Assembly: GCA_016789725.1 (NCBI GenBank)
Contig: JAEUQN010000028.1
Coordinates: 1-54,441, forward strand
DNA from: Blastocatellia bacterium
Lineage (GTDB): Bacteria > Acidobacteriota > Blastocatellia > RBC074
Reading direction: 5' to 3'
Length of the DNA: 54,441 bases
A program made the position numbers and the translations under genes. Under the pieces are notes generated by a model. It was not told where the DNA came from. It was given only the letters and a program-made list of their open reading frames with translations, and searched no databases. Shown here one piece after another: positions 33,836-42,537 of this stretch (its first letter is position 1; each line of letters starts with the position of its first letter).

Positions 33836-35050
33836 TTACTTCCCGTAATCTCGCCACAACCACCGTAGTGAATCCGGCAAAATCGCGCGTCCATGTTTGT
33901 CATTGTGAAAGCCGTTGCCCATCACAAACTGATAATCGTAGCCCGCAAAAGCCAACGCCTTTGCCATCGTTTTGTTGGCGAGGGGCCAGTTGCCATTCGC
34001 GTTATCCAAATCATTTTCGCCGTCCTGCAAAAACACGCGAATGTTTCGTTTTGGCGCTTTACGGATCAGCGCAGGGTAGTTGTGACCGCCTTCGCGGAAG
34101 GTCGTGCCGTGGATAATATTCGTGAAGCTGCCAACCCACGACAGCACTTTGTGAAATTCATTCGGACGCTCCCAGGCGGCGGTGAAGGCCGCAATGCCGC
34201 CGCTGCTGATGCCGGTGATCGCGCGGCTTTCGGCATCTTTTTTCAGCTTCACTGTCTTCTCGACTTCGGGCAGGATTTCTTCGAGCAGGAAGCGCGCGTA
34301 TTGATCTGACAGCGTGTCATATTCAAACGCGCGATTCGGGCGACCATCGGCACGCACGCCGGGCGAGATGAACACGCCGACCATCACGGGAATATCGCCT
34401 TTGTGAATCAAATTGTCGAAGATCACGGGCATATAATTTTTCGGGTTTTGACCATCCTGAAAAATCATGACACAAGCGGGTTTGTCGGGCGTGTATTGCG
34501 CTGGCACATAAATCCACCAGTCGCGGGTTGTGCCTTCAAAAATCTTGCTCGTCCATTTTGGCATTTGCGTGACTTTGCCTTTTGGCACGCCGGGTTGTTC
34601 GACGGCGTCCCGATGCGTAGCCCAGACTTCAACTTGCCCGCCGCCCCAGCGTTTGTTGTCTGCTTCAAATTGCCACGGAATCGCCGTGCCGGAAGGCAAA
34701 TACGCGACAGCCGCATAAACATTGGTCGCCCCGAGCTTTTTCATTGGCAAGGTGAAGGTGCTGTCTTGCGATTTGATGCGTGGAGCCATCGCGCTTTCGA
34801 TTGCCCACACCACATATAAATCGTCGGATCGTGCGGCTCCGACCGCCAGCAACTCTTGTCCCTGATTGTTTTTGCCGAACCAGGTACGCAATTGCCCGGC
34901 TAATTTTTCGGCGTCCGTGTCCGCCAGCTTGCCCTGCATTTGGTCATACACTTTTTTGGGCGTCAGCGGCGCATCCTGGGCAAAAACTGCTGCGCAATTG
35001 GCGATTGCACAGCAAACGAATAATATGTACAGCGTTGTACGCAGTTTCAT
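33836..35050 (-). CDS. Secreted Fes/esterase D-like alpha/beta hydrolase
   Basis: A 404-residue secreted protein (signal peptide to AVFAQ, about 25). An N-terminal region (about 26-160) resembles the Ig-like cap of enterochelin-esterase relatives; the esterase domain follows (about 165-404) with RDWWIYVPAQY. Catalytic Ser282 lies in TGISSGG, and Asp343 or Asp347 in LQDGENDL and His382 or His386 in GNGFHNDKHG complete the triad. Relatives hydrolyse siderophore, feruloyl or acetyl esters; the substrate is not evident here. Divergent from the GntR regulator with an 84-base gap, so mutual regulation is possible. Confidence 0.85.
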   Translation of the reverse strand: MKLRTTLYILFVCCAIANCAAVFAQDAPLTPKKVYDQMQGKLADTDAEKLAGQLRTWFGKNNQGQELLAVGAARSDDLYVVWAIESAMAPRIKSQDSTFTLPMKKLGATNVYAAVAYLPSGTAIPWQFEADNKRWGGGQVEVWATHRDAVEQPGVPKGKVTQMPKWTSKIFEGTTRDWWIYVPAQYTPDKPACVMIFQDGQNPKNYMPVIFDNLIHKGDIPVMVGVFISPGVRADGRPNRAFEYDTLSDQYARFLLEEILPEVEKTVKLKKDAESRAITGISSGGIAAFTAAWERPNEFHKVLSWVGSFTNIIHGTTFREGGHNYPALIRKAPKRNIRVFLQDGENDLDNANGNWPLANKTMAKALAFAGYDYQFVMGNGFHNDKHGRAILPDSLRWLWRDYGK

Positions 35051-35134
35051 CTCAGCTCCTTTTGAATTTGTGGTTTTGAATCGAAATTGATTGCGTTGAC
35101 CTTTACGCGCAACAATTCGTTAGGTTACAGATTT

Positions 35135-36046
35135 ATGCGTCTCTGGATTTCCAAACAAAGCGAAGTGCCGATTCGAGAACAACTCGTCACACAATTTCGG
35201 TTGGCGATTTTGAGCGAAGATTTGAAGCCTGGTCAGAAATTACCCAGTACCCGCGAACTTGCGCGCCGCTACCAAATTCATGCCAACACAGTCAGTGCGG
35301 CGTATCGAGAATTGGCCGAACGTGGTTGGGTCAACTTCGCACACGGCAGCGGCGTCTATGTGCGCAAATTCGATGCGGACGCGCAGCTTGATGCGGAGAC
35401 GGATTTGGATCAAATTATTTCGGAATTTCTGAAGCTGGCGCGTAGCAAAGGCTACGCCCTCACGGAAATTCAGGCGCGGATTCGGCGCTGGTTGCAATAC
35501 CAAACGCCGGATCATTTTTTGCTCATCGAACCCGACCCTAAATTGCGCCAAATCCTGGCCGCCGAAATCCAGTCCGCCACGAATTTTCCGGTCGTTGAAT
35601 GCGATGTCGAAGAATGTACCGGGCGGAAGTCTTTTGTCGGCGCAATGCCAATTGCCGTCTATGGGCAAGGCGAAGTGGTGCGTGCTGCATTGCCCCCGCA
35701 TTCACATTTGCTTTTGTTACGCTTACGTTCAGTGACGGAAGCCTTAAAAAACGAAAAGCGTCCTGCGCCCGAAGATTTGCTGATCGTCGTGTCCATGCTG
35801 CCTGATTTTCTCGACTGGTCGCGTTCGGTCTTGAGTGCCGTTGGTCTTGATCCGCTATCATTGGAATTTCGCAACGCCAATCAACGCGGATGGCAACGCG
35901 GGTTGGAAGCAAGTACGTTTGTGATCACTGAAACTGTCACCGAAAAGATCATCCCGGCAGGTGTCAAAGTGCGCGTTTTTACAATGATTTCGGATTCCTC
36001 GCTGGCTGAGTTGCAAAAATTTGTGGCGCATTTGCAGGCATCCTGA
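35135..36046 (+). CDS. GntR family transcriptional regulator
   Basis: A 303-residue DNA-binding protein. The winged helix occupies about 1-78: LWISKQSEVPIREQLVTQF then LKPGQKLPSTRELARRYQIHANTVSAAYRELAERGWV and GSGVYV. The C-terminal part (about 85-303) is not an aminotransferase; it reads as a small-molecule or periplasmic-binding-like domain with LLIEPDPKLRQILAAEIQ and FPVVECDVEECTGRK. Members of this YtrA/MocR-like group often respond to a metabolite. ATG 35135 is chosen; the longer frame from 35087 starts in the intergenic region. It is transcribed away from the esterase gene. Confidence 0.88.
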   Translation: MRLWISKQSEVPIREQLVTQFRLAILSEDLKPGQKLPSTRELARRYQIHANTVSAAYRELAERGWVNFAHGSGVYVRKFDADAQLDAETDLDQIISEFLKLARSKGYALTEIQARIRRWLQYQTPDHFLLIEPDPKLRQILAAEIQSATNFPVVECDVEECTGRKSFVGAMPIAVYGQGEVVRAALPPHSHLLLLRLRSVTEALKNEKRPAPEDLLIVVSMLPDFLDWSRSVLSAVGLDPLSLEFRNANQRGWQRGLEASTFVITETVTEKIIPAGVKVRVFTMISDSSLAELQKFVAHLQAS

Positions 36047-36147
36047 TCGTGTGACAGTTCAAAACCTGCCACAACCACGATCCTAACTGCTTTCCGGTCT
36101 CGTATGATTCAACCTGTCGTTATGTTGACAGCTTTGAAGGGACATCT

Positions 36148-37494
36148 ATGAATCCAAATAAATCCTCATCTTTTCGCTCATCGCTGAAGCAGGAGCTGCC
36201 TGCTTGGGTGCAGGAAGGCATCGTGACCGAAGACGCAGCACAACGCCTTACCTCTTTGTACGAACTCGACGAACTGCGCACAGAATCGTCGAGCTTGTTG
36301 GCCGCTGTGATTTTTACGTTGGGTGGTTTATTGCTTGGCGGTGGCCTGATGAGCTTTGTTGCCGCGAATTGGGAAGTGCTTCCGACTCTCGTAAAGGTGA
36401 TCTTGTTGCTCTTGCTGTTGCTGGCATTTCACCTTGCGGGATACTGGCTGTGGCATAAGAAAAACTGGCCGCGACTGGGACACGCGCTCGTGTTTACGGG
36501 CAGCTTAGTGTTTGGTGCAAACATCGGGTTGATGGCGCAAATCTTTCACGTCAGCGGCGAATGGTACGGCGCGTTTGGCGCGTGGGCGTTAGGTTCACTC
36601 GTGATGGCGTACGCTGCACGAAGCTGGATGACCGGGCTGTTGGCGCTTGTGACTGCCGTCACCTGGTTTCAGGGCATTTCACACTCGCATCCCAGCAGTT
36701 GGATGGCGGCTGGGCCATTAGTGTTGACGGCGGTGTTTCTGTTGTTAGCGTGGCAGCTTCGTTCGCGTGTGTTGTATGTGGCGACTCATGCTGGACTCAC
36801 ATTTATGCTCTGTACACTTGCCGCTGAACGCTACAGCTCAGGCAAGTATGTGTTAGCGACGATGATTGTCAGTGGTTTTGTTGCGTGGGCCGCTGGTGAA
36901 TTTCATCGCGTCAAAACGCTGCGCCCGGAGTTTGGGAATCCAACAGCGGCACTCGGCATTTTGATTCTTGGTGGCAGCGCGTATATCTGGTCGTTTCATT
37001 GGTGGTGGAGAGAGCGAGACTGGGCCTTGGATTCCAGCAACGTCGTCTATTCGCCAAGGTTTTACTGGGCTTTGCCAACCATCATCGTCACGTTGGTCGG
37101 CATTGGATTGGTCATTCGGATGATGTGGCAAGTCAATGCTGTAGATTCACGCAAGTTGTTAGTGCTGGGAATCAGCGTTGCTTCCGCGATTTTGATTTTA
37201 TGTGCGTTGATTGGCGGCGCGAATTATGGCGATCAAGTGTTGCTCACGGTGAGCGTCAATCTGGCGGCTTTGATGATCGCTGTTGTAGCGATTGCCATCG
37301 GTATTTTAGATGAACGGCGGCTGGCGTTTTGGACTGGTACCTTGTTCACGGTGTTGCTGATTATCTCGCGGTTTCTGGAATATGAAACTTCATTGTTGAC
37401 CAAGTCCGCCGCTTTCACGTTGTGTGGTGTGGCGATGATTGCGGCAGGCGTCGCATATGAAAATCACCTGCGCCGAAAGGAGGCGATAGTATGA
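36148..37494 (+). CDS. DUF2157 integral membrane protein
   Basis: A 448-residue membrane protein preceded by GAAGGGA. The DUF2157 N-terminus is cytoplasmic and helical (LKQELPAWVQEGIVTEDAAQRL, about 13-34) and is followed by about eleven hydrophobic segments, including GGLLLGGGLMSFVAANWE and HVSGEWYGAFGAWALGS, which match the family. Role unknown. The last four bases (ATGA) are shared with the next gene, a GDYXXLXY protein. The two families commonly occur fused or adjacent, which supports both assignments. Confidence 0.82.
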   Translation: MNPNKSSSFRSSLKQELPAWVQEGIVTEDAAQRLTSLYELDELRTESSSLLAAVIFTLGGLLLGGGLMSFVAANWEVLPTLVKVILLLLLLLAFHLAGYWLWHKKNWPRLGHALVFTGSLVFGANIGLMAQIFHVSGEWYGAFGAWALGSLVMAYAARSWMTGLLALVTAVTWFQGISHSHPSSWMAAGPLVLTAVFLLLAWQLRSRVLYVATHAGLTFMLCTLAAERYSSGKYVLATMIVSGFVAWAAGEFHRVKTLRPEFGNPTAALGILILGGSAYIWSFHWWWRERDWALDSSNVVYSPRFYWALPTIIVTLVGIGLVIRMMWQVNAVDSRKLLVLGISVASAILILCALIGGANYGDQVLLTVSVNLAALMIAVVAIAIGILDERRLAFWTGTLFTVLLIISRFLEYETSLLTKSAAFTLCGVAMIAAGVAYENHLRRKEAIV

Positions 37495-38009
37495 AAAAAG
37501 CTACTGGTTTTTTTCTCGCGGCAGTCGTGTTGCAAGTCCTGATTTTATTGGGCGTGCCTGCGCGCAAGGCTTACACGCGGATGACTGGGCGTGATGTCGT
37601 TTTAAAAGTTGCGCCGGTTGATCCATACAGCATTTTGAGCGGCTATTATGTGATCCTTGGCTATGACATTAGTCGTCCGGCAGATTTCCCGAACGCGCCG
37701 AAATTTGAATTCGATGAAGTGATTTACGCAATTGTCGAGCAACAAGCGGATGGTCTTTGGAAGCCGGTTTCCATTGAGCGTGAGTTGCCGAAAAATCTTC
37801 CTGCCAATCGTGTTGCGATTCGTGGACACTGGAACGACTGGCGCATCACATATGGCATTGAGGAATTTTACATCCCGGAAGAGAAGCGCCAGGTGATTGC
37901 GGACGACCTTGGCAAAAACCAAGCCGAGGCGCGCGTGGAGGTGAAAGTGGACGCACAGGGAAACGCGGCGTTGATACGACTTAGAATTCAGGACCGTGTT
38001 TACGAATAG
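37491..38009 (+). CDS. GDYXXLXY domain protein
   Basis: A 172-residue protein with one N-terminal membrane segment or signal anchor (FFLAAVVLQVLILLGVPA). The defining block is LKVAPVDPYSILSGYYVILGYDIS (residues 38-62), with SGYYVILGY in place of GDYVxLxY. A C-terminal segment VEVKVDAQGNAALIRLRIQDR completes the family's beta structure. ATG 37491 overlaps the DUF2157 stop, so translation is coupled. Function unknown. Confidence 0.8.
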   Translation: MKKATGFFLAAVVLQVLILLGVPARKAYTRMTGRDVVLKVAPVDPYSILSGYYVILGYDISRPADFPNAPKFEFDEVIYAIVEQQADGLWKPVSIERELPKNLPANRVAIRGHWNDWRITYGIEEFYIPEEKRQVIADDLGKNQAEARVEVKVDAQGNAALIRLRIQDRVYE

Positions 38010-38017
38010 AGAGGGTT

Positions 38018-39346
38018 ATGACTCGCAAGTTTTTAACTGCACTCCTCACTTTGGTTCTGCGCATTTTTTATCACCGCATTGAAATCGCAGGACTCGAACG
38101 CATTCCGAAAGATGGGCCAGTAATCTTTGTGCTGAATCACCCCAACGGATTGCTTGATCCTGTGTTCATTCTTTGTCTTGCGCCGCGCCCGGTTTCATTG
38201 CTTGGGAAATCCACGCTGTTCAAGATGCCTGTCATTGGATGGCTGGCACGAGCGTTAGATACCCTGCCCGTTTATCGGCAACAGGACAAAGGCGAGGACC
38301 CAAAGCGTAATAAAGAAACGTTTCAGAAGTGCCGCGAACTGCTCGAACGCGGTGGATCGTTAGCCTTATTTCCCGAAGGTGTTTCGCACAGCGAACCATC
38401 GCTCCGGCCCCTAAAAACAGGGGCGGCGCGTATTGCGTTGGGGGCGGCCTCGGCTGGAATGAAACAGTCCTTGCAAATCGTTCCCGCTGGTTTGTATTAC
38501 ACCGCGAAAGCCACTTTTCGTAGCTCGGCACTCTTGTACTTCGGCGCACCGATCAAGGTTGATCCCGTGCCGCTGGATGAGCATTATGAGCCGCCGCGTG
38601 AAGCTGCACGCGAGTTGTCGAATTGTCTGGATACGGCATTGCGCGAAGTGACGTTGAATGCGGATCAGAAACAGGCGCTCGACACCATTGCGCAAGCCGA
38701 AGAGATTTTCAATGCTGGCGGCAAACACGAATCCAGCCTGGCCTCAGAGTTGCAGTTGAAGCAGCGATTTGTTGAGGGCTATGAATTCTACCGCACGCAC
38801 GCGCCGGAAAAGCTGGCTGCGATTGAATCGCGTATTCGGCGCTATGCTGAGCAATTGCGCGTCGTTGGATTAGATGTTGACGATCTTTCCGCTGTCACCC
38901 AAACCACGGTGGGCAAGACGTTGAGGCGAGTTCTGACATTTGTATTCTTGCTTCCGTTTGCGGTGGTTGGGACGATTATTCATTATCCCGCTTATCGTCT
39001 GGCAGGCGTATTGGCAAAACAGTTCAGCCGCAATGATGATGACGTAGTTTCGACGATCAAGGTCTTAGCCTCGGCCTTGTTATTTCCGTTGACTTGGTTC
39101 ATTTGTGCGGGATTGTGTGCTTGGAAATTCGGATGGATGCTGGCGGTTGCAGCGTTGATTTGCTTGCCGTTTTTAGGCTATCTGGCTATTCGCTTTGCGG
39201 AAGAATTCGATCACGCCTGGGGGGCCGCGAAAGCTCTGCTGTTTTTTGTGACACGTGGCTATTTTGCAAAACGTTTGTTGGCAGAGCGGCGGGCGATTCG
39301 GAATGAACTCCTGGCTTTGAATGACGGCCTCACAAAAACTCCATGA
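38018..39346 (+). CDS. 1-acyl-glycerol-3-phosphate acyltransferase-like membrane protein
   Basis: A 442-residue PlsC-superfamily acyltransferase. The catalytic motif is NHPNGLLDP at about 40-48 (H41, D47; the HX5D spacing also seen in Sct1/Gpt2-like proteins). The phosphate-binding FPEGVSHSEPSLRPLKTGAARIAL starts near residue 114. The catalytic domain ends near 220, then a helical linker with CLDTALREVTLN and two to three membrane helices near the C-terminus (about 305-400). It likely transfers fatty acyl groups to glycerolipid intermediates at the inner membrane. GAGGG precedes the ATG, 8 bases after the GDYXXLXY stop. Confidence 0.85.
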   Translation: MTRKFLTALLTLVLRIFYHRIEIAGLERIPKDGPVIFVLNHPNGLLDPVFILCLAPRPVSLLGKSTLFKMPVIGWLARALDTLPVYRQQDKGEDPKRNKETFQKCRELLERGGSLALFPEGVSHSEPSLRPLKTGAARIALGAASAGMKQSLQIVPAGLYYTAKATFRSSALLYFGAPIKVDPVPLDEHYEPPREAARELSNCLDTALREVTLNADQKQALDTIAQAEEIFNAGGKHESSLASELQLKQRFVEGYEFYRTHAPEKLAAIESRIRRYAEQLRVVGLDVDDLSAVTQTTVGKTLRRVLTFVFLLPFAVVGTIIHYPAYRLAGVLAKQFSRNDDDVVSTIKVLASALLFPLTWFICAGLCAWKFGWMLAVAALICLPFLGYLAIRFAEEFDHAWGAAKALLFFVTRGYFAKRLLAERRAIRNELLALNDGLTKTP

Positions 39347-39481
39347 GGGAAGATTTGTTATTTGTGCATCACGTTTCTGCGAAAAGTCAGGATTATTTTC
39401 TCGACATCGCAAACGAAGTGACAAGCGATGCCCCCATCGCTCAGGAGTTTCCCCAATGCCCAAATACAAATGAGGTCTTCG

Positions 39482-39772
39482 ATGAAAATCAAACTGCCAG
39501 CACGTACGTTAGCCGTCCAATTACTTAGTGCCCACCAACGTTTCACCAAATTTTCTAACGAGCAGCGTTTATTGGCGCTGGATATGTTGACCACTCACAT
39601 CGAAGCCACTCGCAAGCTCGGCACTCCGGGCAGCTTAAAGGCCGCTACCACCGACGCTATTTTTCTGGCTTCGATTAATGAAACCGCTTATGAACCCATT
39701 CCGGTCAACACGCACTCCATCTCTTCCAGTCTAAACAATTTGCACGGCGCAATCTGGGCGGAAGACCTATAA
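39482..39772 (+). CDS. Small hypothetical protein (96 residues)
   Basis: ATG 39482 follows GAGG by 7 bases. The protein has no signal peptide or membrane segment and has a helical look (LAVQLLSAHQRFTKFSNEQ, RLLALDMLTTHIEATRKL). I recognise no family. The frame is open to 39428 upstream, but without a better start. It lies 135 bases after the acyltransferase gene and may be a separate transcript. Real-gene status is moderately supported by its normal amino acid composition. Confidence 0.5.
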   Translation: MKIKLPARTLAVQLLSAHQRFTKFSNEQRLLALDMLTTHIEATRKLGTPGSLKAATTDAIFLASINETAYEPIPVNTHSISSSLNNLHGAIWAEDL

Positions 39773-39847
39773 GCTTTGTCCGTAGCTCTTCATTTTCCTC
39801 CAAGTTCATTTCGCACGCGTGATGGCCGGTCTGTTGCGCGTGCTTTT

Positions 39848-40549
39848 TTATGTATCCCGTCGTCGGTTTTTATTTTTGCTGAGGGTTTGCGCGGCTTTCT
39901 TTTCGACGACGCGCCGTTGGATTTCGCGCCGCTGCGCCGCAGTAATGGCCGCTTTCTCGCTTTTATATCCAGCCACGCGTGGCTCCAATTCAAAATGTGC
40001 CGGGTCTTTCAATCCATAACGCCATTTGAAGCCATGCTTTTGCATGACCTTGACGATTTTGTGTCCATCACGCGTTAAGCGGCGATTGTGTTTTTTGCCG
40101 TAGGCAACCGCTGCAACATCCACCGCCAAACCGGCTTCGTGCAATGATGTACCGGGCTTCCTCGCACTATAAATTCCGCGTCGCAGGCGGCAGTGATGCT
40201 TGTGCGAACAGCGATACATATCGTGTTGTTCTGCGCTGGAGCGATAGCCGCTGGTGATGGCCGGACAAACGCCAATTGCTTTCATATCTTTGAGCGCGGC
40301 ATTCATTTTTACTTGCGCTTGTGGATGCAGCCCATTTAGTTTTTTGGTACTTTGCGAGCGGATCGTCTTTTCCTTGGCTTGAACTTGCTTGGCGCGTACG
40401 GTTTTATTTTCAGCCGGGAGACCGATTTCAACTTTGCCTTTTTTTCCTTTGCGCAAAGAAATGGCTTCATCCTTACGAACCGAACTGGCGAAGACTGGGG
40501 CAGCAAGAACAACCAATAATAATGCTGGTGACAAACTAATTTTCAACAT
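39848..40549 (-). CDS. Secreted M15-family (VanY/D-Ala-D-Ala carboxypeptidase-like) peptidase
   Basis: A 233-residue protein with signal peptide to about residue 21. The metallopeptidase domain is about 75-190: ITSGYRSSAEQ (98-108), SLHEAGLAVDV (135-145, zinc ligands H137 and D144) and KDPAHFEL (H185), the complete SxHxxGxAxD ... HxE-like set. A lysine-rich linker (about 24-70) and a basic helical tail (195-233) flank it. It probably cuts D-Ala-containing peptidoglycan cross-bridges. It starts 2 bases after the stop of the SYLF gene at 40552-41442 (minus), forming a three-gene operon with the SYLF pair. Confidence 0.85.
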   Translation of the reverse strand: MLKISLSPALLLVVLAAPVFASSVRKDEAISLRKGKKGKVEIGLPAENKTVRAKQVQAKEKTIRSQSTKKLNGLHPQAQVKMNAALKDMKAIGVCPAITSGYRSSAEQHDMYRCSHKHHCRLRRGIYSARKPGTSLHEAGLAVDVAAVAYGKKHNRRLTRDGHKIVKVMQKHGFKWRYGLKDPAHFELEPRVAGYKSEKAAITAAQRREIQRRVVEKKAAQTLSKNKNRRRDT

Positions 40550-40551
40550 AG

Positions 40552-41442
40552 CTAACTCCCACTAGGTTTTGAGGGGGCGGGTTGGGAAGGGGGTGGTTGA
40601 AGTCTTGACTTGGGGACTTTAACATAAATCACCTTCGCCGGAGAAATGTCTTTGAGGGTGCGAGAAAAGACACTGATCTCAGCGGCCCGGTCGCCAAGGC
40701 GAGCATTCGGCATGCTTTCTCTGGACAAAATATCGTGAGGATGAAGGTCATCACCATTGGCGAAGCGTTCGCCATACAGGACACAATTCGCTGTGTTGTC
40801 CACCTTGAAATACGCACCTCGCAAATCCAATCCCGCATACAAGCCACGACTGCGAGAATAGGAGATCGCCCGCGCGTCCATCAATGGGTCCGTAGAAACG
40901 CCCACATTACGCCCGATCAGAAAGCCCGTCGCGCCTGCGCCTGCGCCGATTTCAACTTTATTTCGGAGCAGAGAACTCAACCCAGAGCGCGTTGAAATAA
41001 TCATGACGAGGTCTGTGACCTCTAATCCAATTTGCAGACCAAAGCTTCCGCCTGTAAGAGTGAAAAAGACGGGCGGACTCCACGATTTATTTTCATAGCG
41101 GCAACTTAACAAACCTCGTCCCCATTGTCCGCCAAAACCGAAGCCTCCTTTTTTCATCGAAGGAACAATAGCGATGCAGTTGGAACGATCCAGTAAAGCT
41201 TGCGGCATGGCGTGATCTGGCGCTTCCATAAATTCACGAATAATCATGGAGGCTCGTTCGGCTCGCTCCAGCAAATCGTGCCGATTTTCTTCGTTACAGC
41301 TTTTATTGCTGCGAGCCGGCAGGATTTGTTTTCTCGCAGGGATCAACGTGCCGTTGGGGCGCCTTCGCTGAGCCTGTGATTCAAGGGGCAACAGACAACC
41401 AAAGAACAGGGCAATTAGGCCAGCAATCAGGGCGTGTTTCAT
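40552..41442 (-). CDS. SYLF/Ysc84-domain lipid-binding protein (copy 1)
   Basis: A 296-residue secreted protein (ATG 41442 after GAGAGG; signal peptide to about residue 23). The SYLF domain (about 70-240) includes [39 protein letters not shown], and GAGAGATGFLIGRNVGVSTDP, with YSRSRGLYAGLDLRGAYFK. SYLF domains bind phosphoinositides in eukaryotes; bacterial role is unknown, probably envelope lipid contact. A Ser/Pro-rich tail ends the protein. Paralogue of the next gene upstream; duplicated in tandem. Confidence 0.88.
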   Translation of the reverse strand: MKHALIAGLIALFFGCLLPLESQAQRRRPNGTLIPARKQILPARSNKSCNEENRHDLLERAERASMIIREFMEAPDHAMPQALLDRSNCIAIVPSMKKGGFGFGGQWGRGLLSCRYENKSWSPPVFFTLTGGSFGLQIGLEVTDLVMIISTRSGLSSLLRNKVEIGAGAGATGFLIGRNVGVSTDPLMDARAISYSRSRGLYAGLDLRGAYFKVDNTANCVLYGERFANGDDLHPHDILSRESMPNARLGDRAAEISVFSRTLKDISPAKVIYVKVPKSRLQPPPSQPAPSKPSGS

Positions 41443-41536
41443 TGATGTTCCTCTCAAACTTAGAAAGAACCTGGTTTCTTCTGGGAGGGTTAGCCAAGCC
41501 ACCGCTAATCCTCCCAGAAATTTCTTCCGGTGATCG

Positions 41537-42256
41537 TTATTTTTTCTTTTTCACTGTGGCCTTTTTGCTTGTGACCCTGCGCGGGGAAAATTTTGTCAGT
41601 GTGGCCGAAAAAATTCTGACTCCTGACGCTGGTTTGATGTTGCCCGTGTCCAACAGTTCGCGGGCAGAAACGGCTCTTCCATATACATCTTTGTTTGCAT
41701 CCTCGTCTTCCTTAATCACCGAGCCTTTCAATTCCAAACCTGCGAACACACCCTTGCTGCGAGAGTAAGAGAGGACTTGCGCGTTGAGCGTCGCATCGGT
41801 TGAGGCCGAGACGTTGCGCCCGACTGGACCTGCTGTTGCGGCAGCGCCTGCCCCGATTTCAAATTTACTCTTCAACAATCCGTTCACGCCATCTTCATTC
41901 ATAATCAACAACACGAGGTCTACAGCCTGTGCGCCGATTTGCAGGCCAAAGCTGCCTCCACCGATAGTGAAGTACGCCGGGGCGCTCCATCCGGCGGTTT
42001 TGCGGCAGCTAATCAACCCACGTCCAAATTGGCCGCCAACGACAAAGCCCCCCTTCTTGACCGAAGGAAACACGGCCACGCAATAAGCGCGATCCAATAG
42101 CTCATTCGGAATTGCCTGATCGGGAGCATCCATAATTTCCTTAAAGGCCTGCGATGCTTTTTGAGCACGTTCAAGTTCCTCTTTTTTGTCAGCCAAAGCC
42201 GTCACCGTGAAAAGCAAAATAAGTGTGACAGCAAAAATAGTAATCTTTGCTTTCAT
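41537..42256 (-). CDS. SYLF/Ysc84-domain lipid-binding protein (copy 2)
   Basis: A 239-residue secreted SYLF protein; GGAGGG precedes ATG 42256, signal peptide to about residue 21 (TALA). The domain features are the same as in copy 1: [59 protein letters not shown] and [19 protein letters not shown]. It has a shorter N-terminus and a basic tail ([10 protein letters not shown]). First gene of the three-gene minus-strand set with copy 1 and the M15 peptidase. A short GC-rich hairpin (42346-42361) lies in its 5' region. Confidence 0.88.
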   Translation of the reverse strand: MKAKITIFAVTLILLFTVTALADKKEELERAQKASQAFKEIMDAPDQAIPNELLDRAYCVAVFPSVKKGGFVVGGQFGRGLISCRKTAGWSAPAYFTIGGGSFGLQIGAQAVDLVLLIMNEDGVNGLLKSKFEIGAGAAATAGPVGRNVSASTDATLNAQVLSYSRSKGVFAGLELKGSVIKEDEDANKDVYGRAVSARELLDTGNIKPASGVRIFSATLTKFSPRRVTSKKATVKKKK

Positions 42257-42537
42257 ATTCCCTCCGTAGTAGTTTCGGTTCAAAGAACCGCTCCAGCGTG
42301 AACGCGCCAGTAAACTCTGTGAGACGCTTCACGCCACGAATGTTTCGGGGGATTTCCCCCGGAGGATTTCTGTGAGTAGTATATTTCTAGCCTGAGATCA
42401 ATGGCTTTTCAAGTGAAATCTTAAATTTAGGCTTTCAAGTGATAGGAAAGTAAATATTTTAGCCATTTTGTAGATGGCCTTAAGGTGAAAAAGACAAAGA
42501 CTGTACATTCGTCTGAAACCCGCTGTACTATTCCACC

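Noticed and set aside
39343..39528. 61-codon frame whose ATG overlaps the acyltransferase stop
   Set aside because: The ATGA overlap is suggestive, but the frame overlaps the better-supported gene at 39482 by 47 bases and shows no domain.
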